Shown here in pieces: positions 6,888 through 12,722 of a stretch of 12,866 nucleotides of DNA. Source of the stretch: Syntrophomonadaceae bacterium (GTDB taxonomy: Bacteria > Bacillota > Syntrophomonadia > Syntrophomonadales > Syntrophothermaceae); assembly GCA_029907055.1 (NCBI GenBank), contig JARYMO010000017.1:1-12866 (forward strand). Reading direction: 5' to 3'. The translations under genes and the position numbers were made by a program. Each line of letters opens with the position of its first letter. The stretch's first letter is position 1. A model generated the notes under the pieces. It was not told the DNA's origin and ran no database searches. It saw only the letters and a list, made by a program, of their open reading frames with translations.

Positions 6888-6993
6888 TGCTGTCCTCCCT
6901 CCTTGCCAGCCGCAGTCGCGGCCGACAGGTGTTGCTCTCCGGTCTCCCTCCCGCCGAGAGCGGGAGAGGCTCAGTGGCCTCTCCGCGCAGGCC
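6888..6993 (-). other. Structured non-coding gap where rpmD (L30) is expected
   Basis: This 106-base stretch between rpsE and rplO is the largest non-coding interval in the window. Translating all three minus-strand frames gives no L30-like sequence; one frame has a stop within the first few codons and the other two do not resemble L30. The region is too short for a normal gene of about 60 codons. It contains two overlapping inverted repeats (6946-6984) and, at its end, the rplO ribosome binding site. There is no U-run, so it is not an intrinsic terminator. Confidence 0.75.
6946..6984 (-). repeat. Two mutually exclusive RNA hairpins between rpsE and rplO
   Basis: In transcript sense, stem A is GGAGAGGC (6984-6977) pairing with GCCTCTCC (6970-6963), 8 bp with a 6-base loop. 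Stem B is CTCTCCCGC (6968-6960, less the loop TCTCG) pairing with GCGGGAGGG (6954-6946), 9 bp including one G-U. To be exact, the strands of B are 6968-6960 and 6954-6946, with 6959-6955 as the loop. Stems A and B share bases 6968-6963, so only one can form at a time. No poly-U follows. The function is unknown. Confidence 0.6.
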
Positions 6994-7497
6994 TCAGCCG
7001 AGGATTTCTTCCACCGACTTGCCGCGCAGCTTGGCTACCTGCTCGGCACGCTTGAGGTTACGCAGGCCCTCCATGGTCGCCCGCACCATGTTGTTGGCAT
7101 TGGATGAACGCAGGGACTTGGTAAGGATGTCCTTGACCCCTGCCAGTTCCAGGACCGCGCGCACCGGACCACCGGCAATGACCCCGGTGCCCGGGGAAGC
7201 CGGCTTCAGTAGCACGCGCCCGGCGCCGAACTCCCCGATGATGGGGTGGGGGATGGTGCGGCCATCGATGAGAGGGACTTCCAGCATGTTTTTCTTGGCG
7301 TCCTCCACTCCCTTGCGGATGGCCTCGGGGACCTCTCCCGCCTTGCCCAGGCCGGACCCTACCTTACCCTGGCCGTCGCCTACCACCACCACCGCGCTGA
7401 AGCTGAAGCGGCGGCCACCCTTGACGACCTTGGCTACTCGGCGAATGTTGACTACCCGTTCGCTGATTTCCGGCCCTTCGTGTTCCTTGTCCGCCAT
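6994..7497 (-). CDS. rpsE: 30S ribosomal protein S5
   Basis: S5 lies at the mRNA entry side of the 30S subunit and affects accuracy. The protein is 167 residues. The N-terminal double-stranded-RNA-binding-like domain includes RRVAKVVKGGRRF at 19-31, the loop where spectinomycin-resistance changes occur in other bacteria. The sequence there looks wild type. The C-terminal domain contains FGAGRVLLKPASPGTGVIAGG at about 90-110. An in-frame ATG at 7512 exists, but the GAGGAGG site lies 6 bases before the ATG at 7497, which is therefore used. It lies 14 bases after rplR. Confidence 0.98.
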   Translation of the reverse strand: MADKEHEGPEISERVVNIRRVAKVVKGGRRFSFSAVVVVGDGQGKVGSGLGKAGEVPEAIRKGVEDAKKNMLEVPLIDGRTIPHPIIGEFGAGRVLLKPASPGTGVIAGGPVRAVLELAGVKDILTKSLRSSNANNMVRATMEGLRNLKRAEQVAKLRGKSVEEILG

Positions 7498-7503
7498 GGT
7501 GTC

Positions 7504-7510
7504 CCTCCTC
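7504..7510 (-). promoter_or_regulatory. Shine-Dalgarno deciding the rpsE start
   Basis: GAGGAGG on the minus strand ends 6 bases before the ATG at 7497. It overlaps the alternative upstream ATG at 7512-7510, which therefore cannot use it. Confidence 0.75.
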
Positions 7511-7511
7511 A

Positions 7512-7877
7512 TTAGAAGCTCAACCCCGCTTCCCGCGCGGCGTCCGCCAGCGCCGCCACTCGACCATGGTAACGGTAGCCGCTGCGGTCGAACACCACGG
7601 TTTCAATCCCTCGTTCCTTCGCCCGCTGCGCTATCAGGGTCCCCACTGCCTTGGCGCCCTGCACGGTGGTGCGACCCTGCATGGCGCGGAGTTCCGGGTC
7701 CAGGGTAGAAGCAGCGACCAGGGTGGACCCACTGGTATCGTCTATGATCTGCGCGTAGATGTGCTGCAGGCTCCGGAACACGCACAGTCTCGGTTGCTGA
7801 GCGGTGCCGCTGACCTTCCTGCGCACCCGCTTGTGCCTGCCCTGCCGGAGACTCCCACGGCTGGGTTTCTTGATCAA
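7512..7877 (-). CDS. rplR: 50S ribosomal protein L18
   Basis: L18 helps bind 5S rRNA into the central protuberance with L5 (and L25 where present). The protein is 121 residues. It has a basic N-terminus with RHKRVRRKVSGT (14-25), then RLCVFRS (30-36) and the family signature VVFDRSGYRYHGRV (94-107). It ends ADAAREAGLSF. The only reasonable start is TTG at 7877-7875, giving MIKKPSRG. It follows a GAAGGGAG site with a 10-base spacer, and I see no in-frame ATG or GTG nearby. It is the only TTG start in the window. It sits 29 bases after rplF. Confidence 0.97.
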   Translation of the reverse strand: MIKKPSRGSLRQGRHKRVRRKVSGTAQQPRLCVFRSLQHIYAQIIDDTSGSTLVAASTLDPELRAMQGRTTVQGAKAVGTLIAQRAKERGIETVVFDRSGYRYHGRVAALADAAREAGLSF

Positions 7878-7906
7878 GGCTGCTGCACTCCCTTCCTCGT
7901 CATCCC

Positions 7907-8446
7907 CTAGCGGCCGCCGGACTTGCCGGCCTTCTGCCGCACCACTTCACCCTCGTACCTGATGCCCTTGCCCTTGTACGGCTCGGGACGCCTGACGTCG
8001 CGGATGGCGGCTGCCAGGTTCCCCACCTTCTGCTTGTCGATGCCCTTGACGGTGATCTTGGTGACTGCCGGCACCTCGATCTCCAGGTCCTCCGGCGGTT
8101 CGATTTCCACCGGGTGGGAGTAACCGATGGAGAGGACCAGCTTGCGGCCCTGCATCTGGGCCCGGTATCCTACCCCTACCAGCTCCAGCCTGCGCTCAAA
8201 TCCCTTGGTTACCCCCTCCACCATGTTCGCTACCAGCGCCCTGGTCAGCCCGTGCAGGGCCCGGTGCTGCTTCTGGTCGCTGGCACGGGTGACCTGCAGG
8301 CACCCACCTTCGTTCACTATGCTGATGCCCGCCGGAATGGTGCCGCTCAGCGTTCCCTTCGGCCCCTGGACCGTGATGGTGTCCCCCTCGATCCCTACCG
8401 TTACGCCTTCCGGCAACTCCACCGGCTTCTTGCCAATCCTCGACAT
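7907..8446 (-). CDS. rplF: 50S ribosomal protein L6
   Basis: L6 is near the factor-binding site of the 50S subunit, next to the sarcin-ricin loop. The 179-residue protein has two similar domains. The first begins MSRIGKKPVELPEGV. The second contains GVGYRA at 91-96 and the C-terminal signature PEPYKGKGIRY at 154-164. An in-frame ATG exists at 8470, but the AAGGAGG site lies 9 bases before the ATG at 8446, which gives the standard N-terminus. It follows rpsH by 44 bases. Confidence 0.98.
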   Translation of the reverse strand: MSRIGKKPVELPEGVTVGIEGDTITVQGPKGTLSGTIPAGISIVNEGGCLQVTRASDQKQHRALHGLTRALVANMVEGVTKGFERRLELVGVGYRAQMQGRKLVLSIGYSHPVEIEPPEDLEIEVPAVTKITVKGIDKQKVGNLAAAIRDVRRPEPYKGKGIRYEGEVVRQKAGKSGGR

Positions 8447-8455
8447 TCGCTTTAC

Positions 8456-8462
8456 CCTCCTT
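8456..8462 (-). promoter_or_regulatory. Shine-Dalgarno deciding the rplF start
   Basis: AAGGAGG on the minus strand ends 9 bases before the ATG at 8446. The upstream ATG at 8470 would place this site inside the coding region. Confidence 0.8.
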
Positions 8463-8490
8463 CGGAGCAATGGCCGGTCAGGCTGATGCC

Positions 8491-8889
8491 CTACCAGATG
8501 TAGCAGATGACTTCCCCGCCCAGGCCACGCTTCCGGGCTGCCTTGTCTGTCATGAGACCCTGAGAGGTTGAGATGACTGCCGTCCCCAGCCCTCCCAGGA
8601 CCCTGGGAACCTCGGCCTTGCCGACGTAGACCCGCAGCCCCGGCTTGCTGATGCGCTTGATGCCGGTGATCACCTTCTGCTTGTCCGGTCCATACTTGAG
8701 GTACACGCGGATGACTCCCTGCTTGTCGTCAGCCAGGAATTCGTAATCCTTGATGTACCCTTCCTGCTTCATTATCTCAGCAATCGCCAGCTTCACCTTG
8801 GATGCCGGGATTTCCACCGTCTTGTGCATCACCTGGTTGGCGTTGCGGATCCTGGTGAGGAAATCGGCGATTGGGTCGGTCATGACCAT
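8491..8889 (-). CDS. rpsH: 30S ribosomal protein S8
   Basis: S8 binds helix 21 of 16S rRNA and organises the central domain. In E. coli it also represses the spc operon by binding mRNA near rplE. The protein is 132 residues, starting MVMTDPIADFLTRIRNA. The C-terminal RNA-binding block GTAVISTSQGLMTDKAAR is at 102-119. A second ATG lies two codons downstream (8883). The AAGGAGG site at 8898-8904 is 8 bases from the ATG at 8889, and the MVMTDP N-terminus is common in Bacillota, so the longer form is chosen. It follows rpsN by 27 bases. Confidence 0.98.
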   Translation of the reverse strand: MVMTDPIADFLTRIRNANQVMHKTVEIPASKVKLAIAEIMKQEGYIKDYEFLADDKQGVIRVYLKYGPDKQKVITGIKRISKPGLRVYVGKAEVPRVLGGLGTAVISTSQGLMTDKAARKRGLGGEVICYIW

Positions 8890-8897
8890 ATCCTAAA

Positions 8898-8904
8898 CCT
8901 CCTT
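8898..8904 (-). promoter_or_regulatory. Shine-Dalgarno deciding the rpsH start
   Basis: AAGGAGG on the minus strand sits 8 bases before the ATG at 8889 and 14 before the ATG at 8883. This favours the first. Confidence 0.75.
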
Positions 8905-8916
8905 CTCTACTCGGGG

Positions 8917-9102
8917 CTACCAGCTGGCTTTGGTCACGCCGGGGATTTCTCCTCGGTGCGCCAGCACCCGGAAGCAGATGCGGCACATGCCGAACTTGCG
9001 CATGTAGGCCCGCGGCCGCCCGCAGATCTTGCAGCGATGGTACTCGCGGGTGGAGAACTTCTGGGGCCGTTTCTGCTTGGCGATCATCGATTTCTTCGCC
9101 AC
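8917..9102 (-). CDS. rpsN: 30S ribosomal protein S14 type Z (zinc-binding)
   Basis: S14 completes the head of the 30S subunit. This is the short 61-residue type with four cysteines, Cys24, Cys27, Cys40 and Cys43 (C-x2-C-x12-C-x2-C), forming a zinc finger. It is the version encoded in the spc operon of most Gram-positive bacteria (B. subtilis rpsNA), as opposed to the long zinc-free S14. The C-terminus is GEIPGVTKASW, the family ending. The start is GTG at 9102-9100 behind AAGGAGGG, 12 bases after the rplE stop. Confidence 0.98.
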   Translation of the reverse strand: MAKKSMIAKQKRPQKFSTREYHRCKICGRPRAYMRKFGMCRICFRVLAHRGEIPGVTKASW

Positions 9103-9114
9103 TGTCTTCCCTCC

Positions 9115-9657
9115 TTATTGCTCGCGGAACGGCATGCCCATCAGTCGCAGCAGTTCCCTGGCCTCTTCGTCCGTCTTGGCGGTGGTGACAATCGCCACCT
9201 CGAGCCCGCGTATCTTGTCGATCTTGTCGTAGTCAATCTCTGGAAAGATGATCTGTTCCTTGATGCCCAGGGTGTAGTTGCCCCGGCCATCGAACGCGGT
9301 GGGCGAGACCCCGCGGAAGTCACGCACGCGTGGCAGGGCCACGTTGACCAGCTTGTCAAAAAAGTAGTACATGCGCTCCCCGCGCAGGGTCACCTTGCAG
9401 CCTATCGACATTCCCTCGCGCAGCTTGAACTGGGCGATGGACTTCCTGGCCTTGGTCACGATGGGCTTCTGGCCTGAAATCACGGTGAGGTCATTGACGG
9501 CGCCGTCCAGTGCCTTGGCGTTCTGGATCGCTTCACCAACCCCGATATTCAGGACAATCTTCTCCAGGTGCGGCACCTGCATGGGATTGCGGTAGCCGAA
9601 GCGCTCGATCATCCGGGGGACAATTTCGTTCTGGTATGTGTCCTTCAGTCTGCTCAC
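9115..9657 (-). CDS. rplE: 50S ribosomal protein L5
   Basis: L5 binds 5S rRNA in the central protuberance and bridges to S13. The protein is 180 residues. Conserved blocks are HLEKIVLNIGVGEA (30-43), GQKPIVTKARKSIA (62-75), LPRVRDFRG (109-117) and a C-terminal region with GLEVAIVTTA (151-160). The start is GTG at 9657-9655, giving MSRLKDTYQNEIVP, behind a GAGGAGG site. It is separated from rplX by a 92-base leader with an inverted repeat, unusually long for this cluster. In E. coli the corresponding place carries the S8 repressor site, so this gene is the likely control point if such control exists here. Confidence 0.98.
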   Translation of the reverse strand: MSRLKDTYQNEIVPRMIERFGYRNPMQVPHLEKIVLNIGVGEAIQNAKALDGAVNDLTVISGQKPIVTKARKSIAQFKLREGMSIGCKVTLRGERMYYFFDKLVNVALPRVRDFRGVSPTAFDGRGNYTLGIKEQIIFPEIDYDKIDKIRGLEVAIVTTAKTDEEARELLRLMGMPFREQ

Positions 9658-9749
9658 GGACTTGCCTCCTCTTCAGGACTCCCGGGGTATGTGCCGCGCT
9701 TGAGCCGCCGCCTGCCTCATACCCCTCCATGTCCACTTGCTATCCGGCA
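9658..9749 (-). other. 92-base leader between rplX and rplE
   Basis: This is the second largest non-coding interval in the window. It holds the 8-bp inverted repeat at 9684-9725 and the GAGGAGG ribosome binding site of rplE. I found no open frame resembling a known small protein and no convincing -35/-10 promoter. Confidence 0.6.
9684..9725 (-). repeat. Inverted repeat in the rplX-rplE leader, possible regulatory hairpin
   Basis: In transcript sense, GGGGTATG (9725-9718) pairs perfectly with CATACCCC (9691-9684), an 8-bp stem closing a 26-base GC-rich loop. The downstream arm ends 26 bases before the GTG of rplE, and the ribosome binding site lies just outside the stem. There is no U-run after it, so it is not a terminator. 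It may be a translational control element; S8 is a candidate ligand by position only. Confidence 0.55.
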
Positions 9750-10070
9750 CTAGTCAATGACCTCACCGCACTGGCGGCAGGCCCGCACCTTGGTCCCGTT
9801 GTCGAGGAACTTGTGGCCCACCCGCGTGGGCTTCTGGCACTTGCTGCACACCAGCATGACATTGGAAATGTGCAGTGGCGATTCCACGTTCAGGATGCCT
9901 CCCTGCGGCAGTGCCCGGGTGGGCTTCTGGTGCCGTCGGGCCCGGTTCACGCCTTCCACCACCACGCGGTTGGTGTCCGGGATGACGCGCAGCACTTTGC
10001 CGCGCTTGCCCAAGTCCTTGCCGGCGATAACCTCGACCGTATCGCCCTTCTTTATCTTGAACTGTCCCAT
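9750..10070 (-). CDS. rplX: 50S ribosomal protein L24 (four-cysteine form)
   Basis: L24 is an assembly-initiating protein that binds domain I of 23S rRNA and lies near the tunnel exit. The protein is 106 residues. The N-terminal KOW motif covers about residues 7-34 (KKGDTVEVIAGKDLGKRGKV). Then come GVNRARRHQKPT (40-51), LPQGGILNVESPLHISNVML and a C-terminal part with two CxxC pairs, Cys75/Cys78 and Cys98/Cys101. These cysteines are replaced in B. subtilis L24, so this is probably a zinc-ribbon version. The frame is open well upstream, but the ATG at 10070 has GGAGGTG 8 bases before it and gives the family N-terminus. Confidence 0.97.
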   Translation of the reverse strand: MGQFKIKKGDTVEVIAGKDLGKRGKVLRVIPDTNRVVVEGVNRARRHQKPTRALPQGGILNVESPLHISNVMLVCSKCQKPTRVGHKFLDNGTKVRACRQCGEVID

Positions 10071-10078
10071 TCTCCTCA

Positions 10079-10085
10079 CACCTCC
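10079..10085 (-). promoter_or_regulatory. Shine-Dalgarno deciding the rplX start
   Basis: GGAGGTG on the minus strand, 8 bases before the ATG at 10070, fixes the start within a frame that stays open far upstream. Confidence 0.75.
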
Positions 10086-10087
10086 AC

Positions 10088-10456
10088 TCACAGGACCTCG
10101 GGAGCCAGCGATATGATCTTCATGAAGTTCCGCTCCCGGAGCTCCCTGGCCACCGGCCCGAAGATGCGGGTCCCCTTGGGATTGTTGTTGTCGTCGATGA
10201 TGACCGCGGCATTCTCGCCGAATCGAATGTAGGAGCCGTCGGGACGGCGTATCTCCTTGCGGGTACGCACCACCACGGCCTTCACCACGTCGCCCTTCTT
10301 GACCACTCCACCTGGAGAAGCCTCCTTGACTGTCACCACGATGACATCCCCGACGGTGGCGTATTTCCTGTGGGAGCCCCCCAGGACCTTGATGCACATG
10401 GCTTTCTTGGCCCCGGTGTTGTCACCCACCCTCAGCATTGTCTGGGGCTGGATCAT
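10088..10456 (-). CDS. rplN: 50S ribosomal protein L14
   Basis: L14 is at the subunit interface, forms bridges to 16S helix 14 and is the docking site of the silencing factor RsfS. The protein is 122 residues with a beta-barrel. Features are MIQPQTMLRVGDNTGAK at the N-terminus, a central GDVVKAVVVRTRKEIRRPDG segment (55-74) and the signature NPKGTRIFGPVARELR at 92-107. The ATG follows a GAAGGGAGG site. In E. coli a promoter starts the spc operon just before this gene. Here only 25 bases separate it from rpsQ, leaving no room for a full promoter between the genes. Confidence 0.98.
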   Translation of the reverse strand: MIQPQTMLRVGDNTGAKKAMCIKVLGGSHRKYATVGDVIVVTVKEASPGGVVKKGDVVKAVVVRTRKEIRRPDGSYIRFGENAAVIIDDNNNPKGTRIFGPVARELRERNFMKIISLAPEVL

Positions 10457-10481
10457 CGCCCTTGCCTCCCTTCGTTATGGG

Positions 10482-10751
10482 CTACTGCAGGGTCTTGGCC
10501 CGCTCGATGATTCTCGTCACCCGCCAGCGCTTGCGCTTGCTCAGCGGCCGGGTTTCCATGATCTCCACCACGTCACCCTCGCGGCATTCGTTGAGCTCGT
10601 CATGGGCCATGTATTTCTTGCTGCGCCGCACGACCTTCTTATACAGCGGGTGCTGGATGGTCGTTTCCACGCGCACCGTTACCGTCTTGTCCATCTTGTT
10701 GCTTTCCACCGTGCCGACCCGGACCTTGCGCTGTCCCCTTTCCTCAGTCAC
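10482..10751 (-). CDS. rpsQ: 30S ribosomal protein S17
   Basis: S17 is a primary 16S rRNA binder with an OB fold. The 89-residue protein includes GTVESNKMDKTVTVRVE (13-29), HPLYKKVVRRSKKYMAHDE (34-52) and the signature GDVVEIMETRPLSKRKRW (59-76). The start is GTG at 10751-10749, behind a perfect AAAGGAGGT site, giving MTEERGQRKVRVG. It is 13 bases after rpmC. It closes the S10 part of the cluster. Confidence 0.98.
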   Translation of the reverse strand: MTEERGQRKVRVGTVESNKMDKTVTVRVETTIQHPLYKKVVRRSKKYMAHDELNECREGDVVEIMETRPLSKRKRWRVTRIIERAKTLQ

Positions 10752-10764
10752 GCTCAGACCTCCT

Positions 10765-10971
10765 TTAGGATAGATTCAGCCGCTTGAGCTCACGCTCACG
10801 CTGAATCGTCTTGACCCTGGCGATGTCCTTCTTCACCTCGCGGATGCGCATGGGATTGTCCAGTTGTCCGGTCGCCAGCTGGAACCTGAGATTGAAGAGT
10901 TCACCCTTGTAGTCCCCGATCTTCTTGCCCAGCTCCTCGTCGGTAAGATCCCTCAGCTGCTTAGCTTTCAC
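10765..10971 (-). CDS. rpmC: 50S ribosomal protein L29
   Basis: L29 is a small two-helix protein at the tunnel exit, part of the docking site for SRP and trigger factor. From GTG at 10971-10969 the product is 68 residues, MKAKQLRDLTDEEL onward, which aligns with the common MKA(K/N) start of the family. The signature ELFNLRFQLATGQ is at 24-36. A second GTG at 10980 would add three residues. Neither has a strong ribosome binding site, though a weak GGTGAGG precedes the chosen one. The gene overlaps the end of rplP by 11 bases (20 with the longer start), so re-initiation after L16 is likely. Confidence 0.93.
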   Translation of the reverse strand: MKAKQLRDLTDEELGKKIGDYKGELFNLRFQLATGQLDNPMRIREVKKDIARVKTIQRERELKRLNLS

Positions 10972-11395
10972 CAGCCTCACCGCCCATTTCTTCTCTTTTC
11001 ACGAACTTGCACTTGATCGGCAGCTTGTGAGCAGCCAGACGCATGGCTTCCCGCGCCATTTCCTCGTCTACCCCGGAGAGCTCGAACATCACGCGGCCAG
11101 GCTTGACCACTGCCACCCAGTACTCGGGCGAGCCCTTGCCCTTACCCATGCGGGTCTCGGCTGGCTTGGCCGTGATGGGCCGGTCCGGGAATATCTTGAT
11201 CCACAGCTTGCCGCCCCTCTTGACGTGGCGGTTGATGGCCACTCGGGCCGCCTCGATCTGGCGGTTGGTGATCCAGGCCGCTTCCAGCGCCTGCAACCCG
11301 TACTGGCCGTAGGCTACCGTATTGCCCTTGGTAGCACTCCCCTTCAGGCTGGGACGGTGCTGCCGCCGGTACTTGACGCGTTTGGGTATCAGCAT
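10961..11395 (-). CDS. rplP: 50S ribosomal protein L16
   Basis: L16 lies between the A site and the central protuberance and is needed for late 50S maturation. The 144-residue protein begins MLIPKRVKYRRQHRPS. Diagnostic blocks are YGLQALEAAWITNRQIEAAR (32-51), KLWIKIFPDRPITAKPAETR (63-82) and MGKGKGSPEYWVAVVKPG (83-100). Its ATG shares one base with the rpsC stop (TAATG), and its end overlaps rpmC. The C-terminal tail EEMGGEAGES is slightly extended and acidic. Confidence 0.98.
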   Translation of the reverse strand: MLIPKRVKYRRQHRPSLKGSATKGNTVAYGQYGLQALEAAWITNRQIEAARVAINRHVKRGGKLWIKIFPDRPITAKPAETRMGKGKGSPEYWVAVVKPGRVMFELSGVDEEMAREAMRLAAHKLPIKCKFVKREEMGGEAGES

Positions 11396-12066
11396 TACTT
11401 CTCTTCCCCCTCCGCCTTGCTGACGGGCCTCTGCTTGGCCGCAGGCAGGACTTCTCCCCGGTTGATCCAGATCTTGACCCCGATCTTCCCGTAGGTGGTC
11501 ATCGCCTCGGCAAACCCGTAGTCAATGTCTGCCCGCAGGGTGTGCAGGGGAACTCTCCCTTCTGCGTACCATTCGGAGCGGGCGATCTCTGCCCCCGCCA
11601 GCCGCCCTGACACGGCGACCTTGATGCCCTGGGCACCCGCCCTCATCGAGCGGGCCACCGTCTGCTTCATGGCGCGCCGGAAAGCGACGCGTCGTTCCAG
11701 CTGGGCAGCCACGTTCTCGGCCACGATCTGCGCATCCAGGTCGGGCTTCTTGATCTCCACGATGTTCACGTTGACCGTCTTGCCGGTGAGTGCCGCCAGG
11801 TCCTGGCGCAGCCTCTCCACTTCCGTCCCTCCGCGGCCGATGACAATGCCCGGCTTGGCGGTGTGGATAGAGATGCGGACCCGGTTACCGGTACGCTCAA
11901 TCTCCACCCTGGAGATACCAGCAGGGTAGAACCGGCTCTTGATGAGCTTGCGGATGCGGTGGTCTTCGTGCAGCAGGTCGGTGTAGTCCCGGTCTGCGAA
12001 CCACCTGGAATCCCAGTCCCGGATGACGCCTATCCTGAATCCCTTGGGATGGACTTTCTGCCCCAC
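11395..12066 (-). CDS. rpsC: 30S ribosomal protein S3
   Basis: S3 forms part of the mRNA entry tunnel with S4 and S5, where it contributes to helicase activity. The protein is 223 residues. The N-terminal KH domain has the GRGG loop at 77-80 (within KPGIVIGRGGTEVERL). The RRAMK stretch at 130-134 corresponds to the basic residues implicated in mRNA unwinding. The C-terminal domain includes KVAVSGRLAGAEIARSEW (149-166). The start is GTG at 12066-12064, with one base shared with the rplV stop (TAGTG) and an AAAGGGGG site inside rplV. Confidence 0.98.
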   Translation of the reverse strand: MGQKVHPKGFRIGVIRDWDSRWFADRDYTDLLHEDHRIRKLIKSRFYPAGISRVEIERTGNRVRISIHTAKPGIVIGRGGTEVERLRQDLAALTGKTVNVNIVEIKKPDLDAQIVAENVAAQLERRVAFRRAMKQTVARSMRAGAQGIKVAVSGRLAGAEIARSEWYAEGRVPLHTLRADIDYGFAEAMTTYGKIGVKIWINRGEVLPAAKQRPVSKAEGEEK

Positions 12067-12407
12067 TACCTATCCCCCTTTTCCTTGACAACCACGGTTA
12101 CGTGGCTGGTCCTGCGCTTTATCATGTCCGCGCGCCCGTAGGCCCGCGGGCTCAGCCGCTTCATCGAGGGCCCTTCGTCCACGAAGATCTGGGACACGAA
12201 CAGGGCATCCGTGTTCATGTCGAAGTTGTGTTCGGCATTGGCCACTGCCGACTTGATGACCTTGGCCACCAGCGGCGCGCCTCTCTTGTTGGTGTAGCGC
12301 AGGATGGCCAGCGCCTCGCGGGTGTCCTTTCCCCGCACCAGGTCAACCACCTGGCGCATCTTGAAGGGGGACAACCGCAGGTAACGGGCTACCGCTCTTG
12401 CTTCCAC
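12066..12407 (-). CDS. rplV: 50S ribosomal protein L22
   Basis: L22 contacts all domains of 23S rRNA, and its long beta-hairpin lines the exit tunnel, where changes give macrolide resistance in other bacteria. The 113 residues start MEARAVARYLRLSPFKMRQVV. They include AVANAEHNFDMN (54-65), and the hairpin lies at about 79-101 (GPSMKRLSPRAYGRADMIKR). The hairpin shows no deletion or insertion by eye. The start is GTG at 12407-12405 behind GGGAGGG. It is 12 bases after rpsS. Confidence 0.98.
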   Translation of the reverse strand: MEARAVARYLRLSPFKMRQVVDLVRGKDTREALAILRYTNKRGAPLVAKVIKSAVANAEHNFDMNTDALFVSQIFVDEGPSMKRLSPRAYGRADMIKRRTSHVTVVVKEKGDR

Positions 12408-12419
12408 TGCTCTCCCTCC

Positions 12420-12704
12420 CTACCTGCGCCTGCTGGTCTTCTCCGACTTGTCGGCGTGACCGCGATACGTGCGCGTGGGCGCAAACTCGCCCAGTTTGTG
12501 CCCTACCATGTCCTCACTGATGTAGATGGGAATATGCTTGCGGCCATCGTGGACGGCCAGCGTGTGCCCGACCATGTCGGGCATGATGGTTGAGCGCCGG
12601 GACCAGGTCTTGATGACCCGCTTCTCCCCCGTTTCGTTCATCTTCTGTATCCGGAGCAGCAGCCGCTCCTCGCAGTAGGGGCCCTTCTTGAGAGACCTTC
12701 CCAT
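12420..12704 (-). CDS. rpsS: 30S ribosomal protein S19
   Basis: S19 sits in the 30S head with S13. The 94-residue protein begins MGRSLKKGPYCEERLL. It carries TWSRRSTIMPDMVGHT (33-48) and the signature GHKLGEFAPTRTYRGH (68-83), with a basic tail ending SRRR. The ATG follows AAAGGAGGG and lies 18 bases after the rplB stop. The order rplB-rpsS-rplV-rpsC is the standard S10 arrangement. Confidence 0.98.
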   Translation of the reverse strand: MGRSLKKGPYCEERLLLRIQKMNETGEKRVIKTWSRRSTIMPDMVGHTLAVHDGRKHIPIYISEDMVGHKLGEFAPTRTYRGHADKSEKTSRRR

Positions 12705-12722
12705 GCCTTTGCCCTCCTTTGG

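Noticed and set aside
6946..6984. Intrinsic terminator between rpsE and rplO
   Set aside because: The hairpins are strong, but no U-run follows in the transcript and essential co-operonic genes continue downstream.
9750..10397. 215-codon version of rplX
   Set aside because: The upstream part overlaps rplN in another frame and does not resemble L24. GGAGGTG before 10070 fixes the start.
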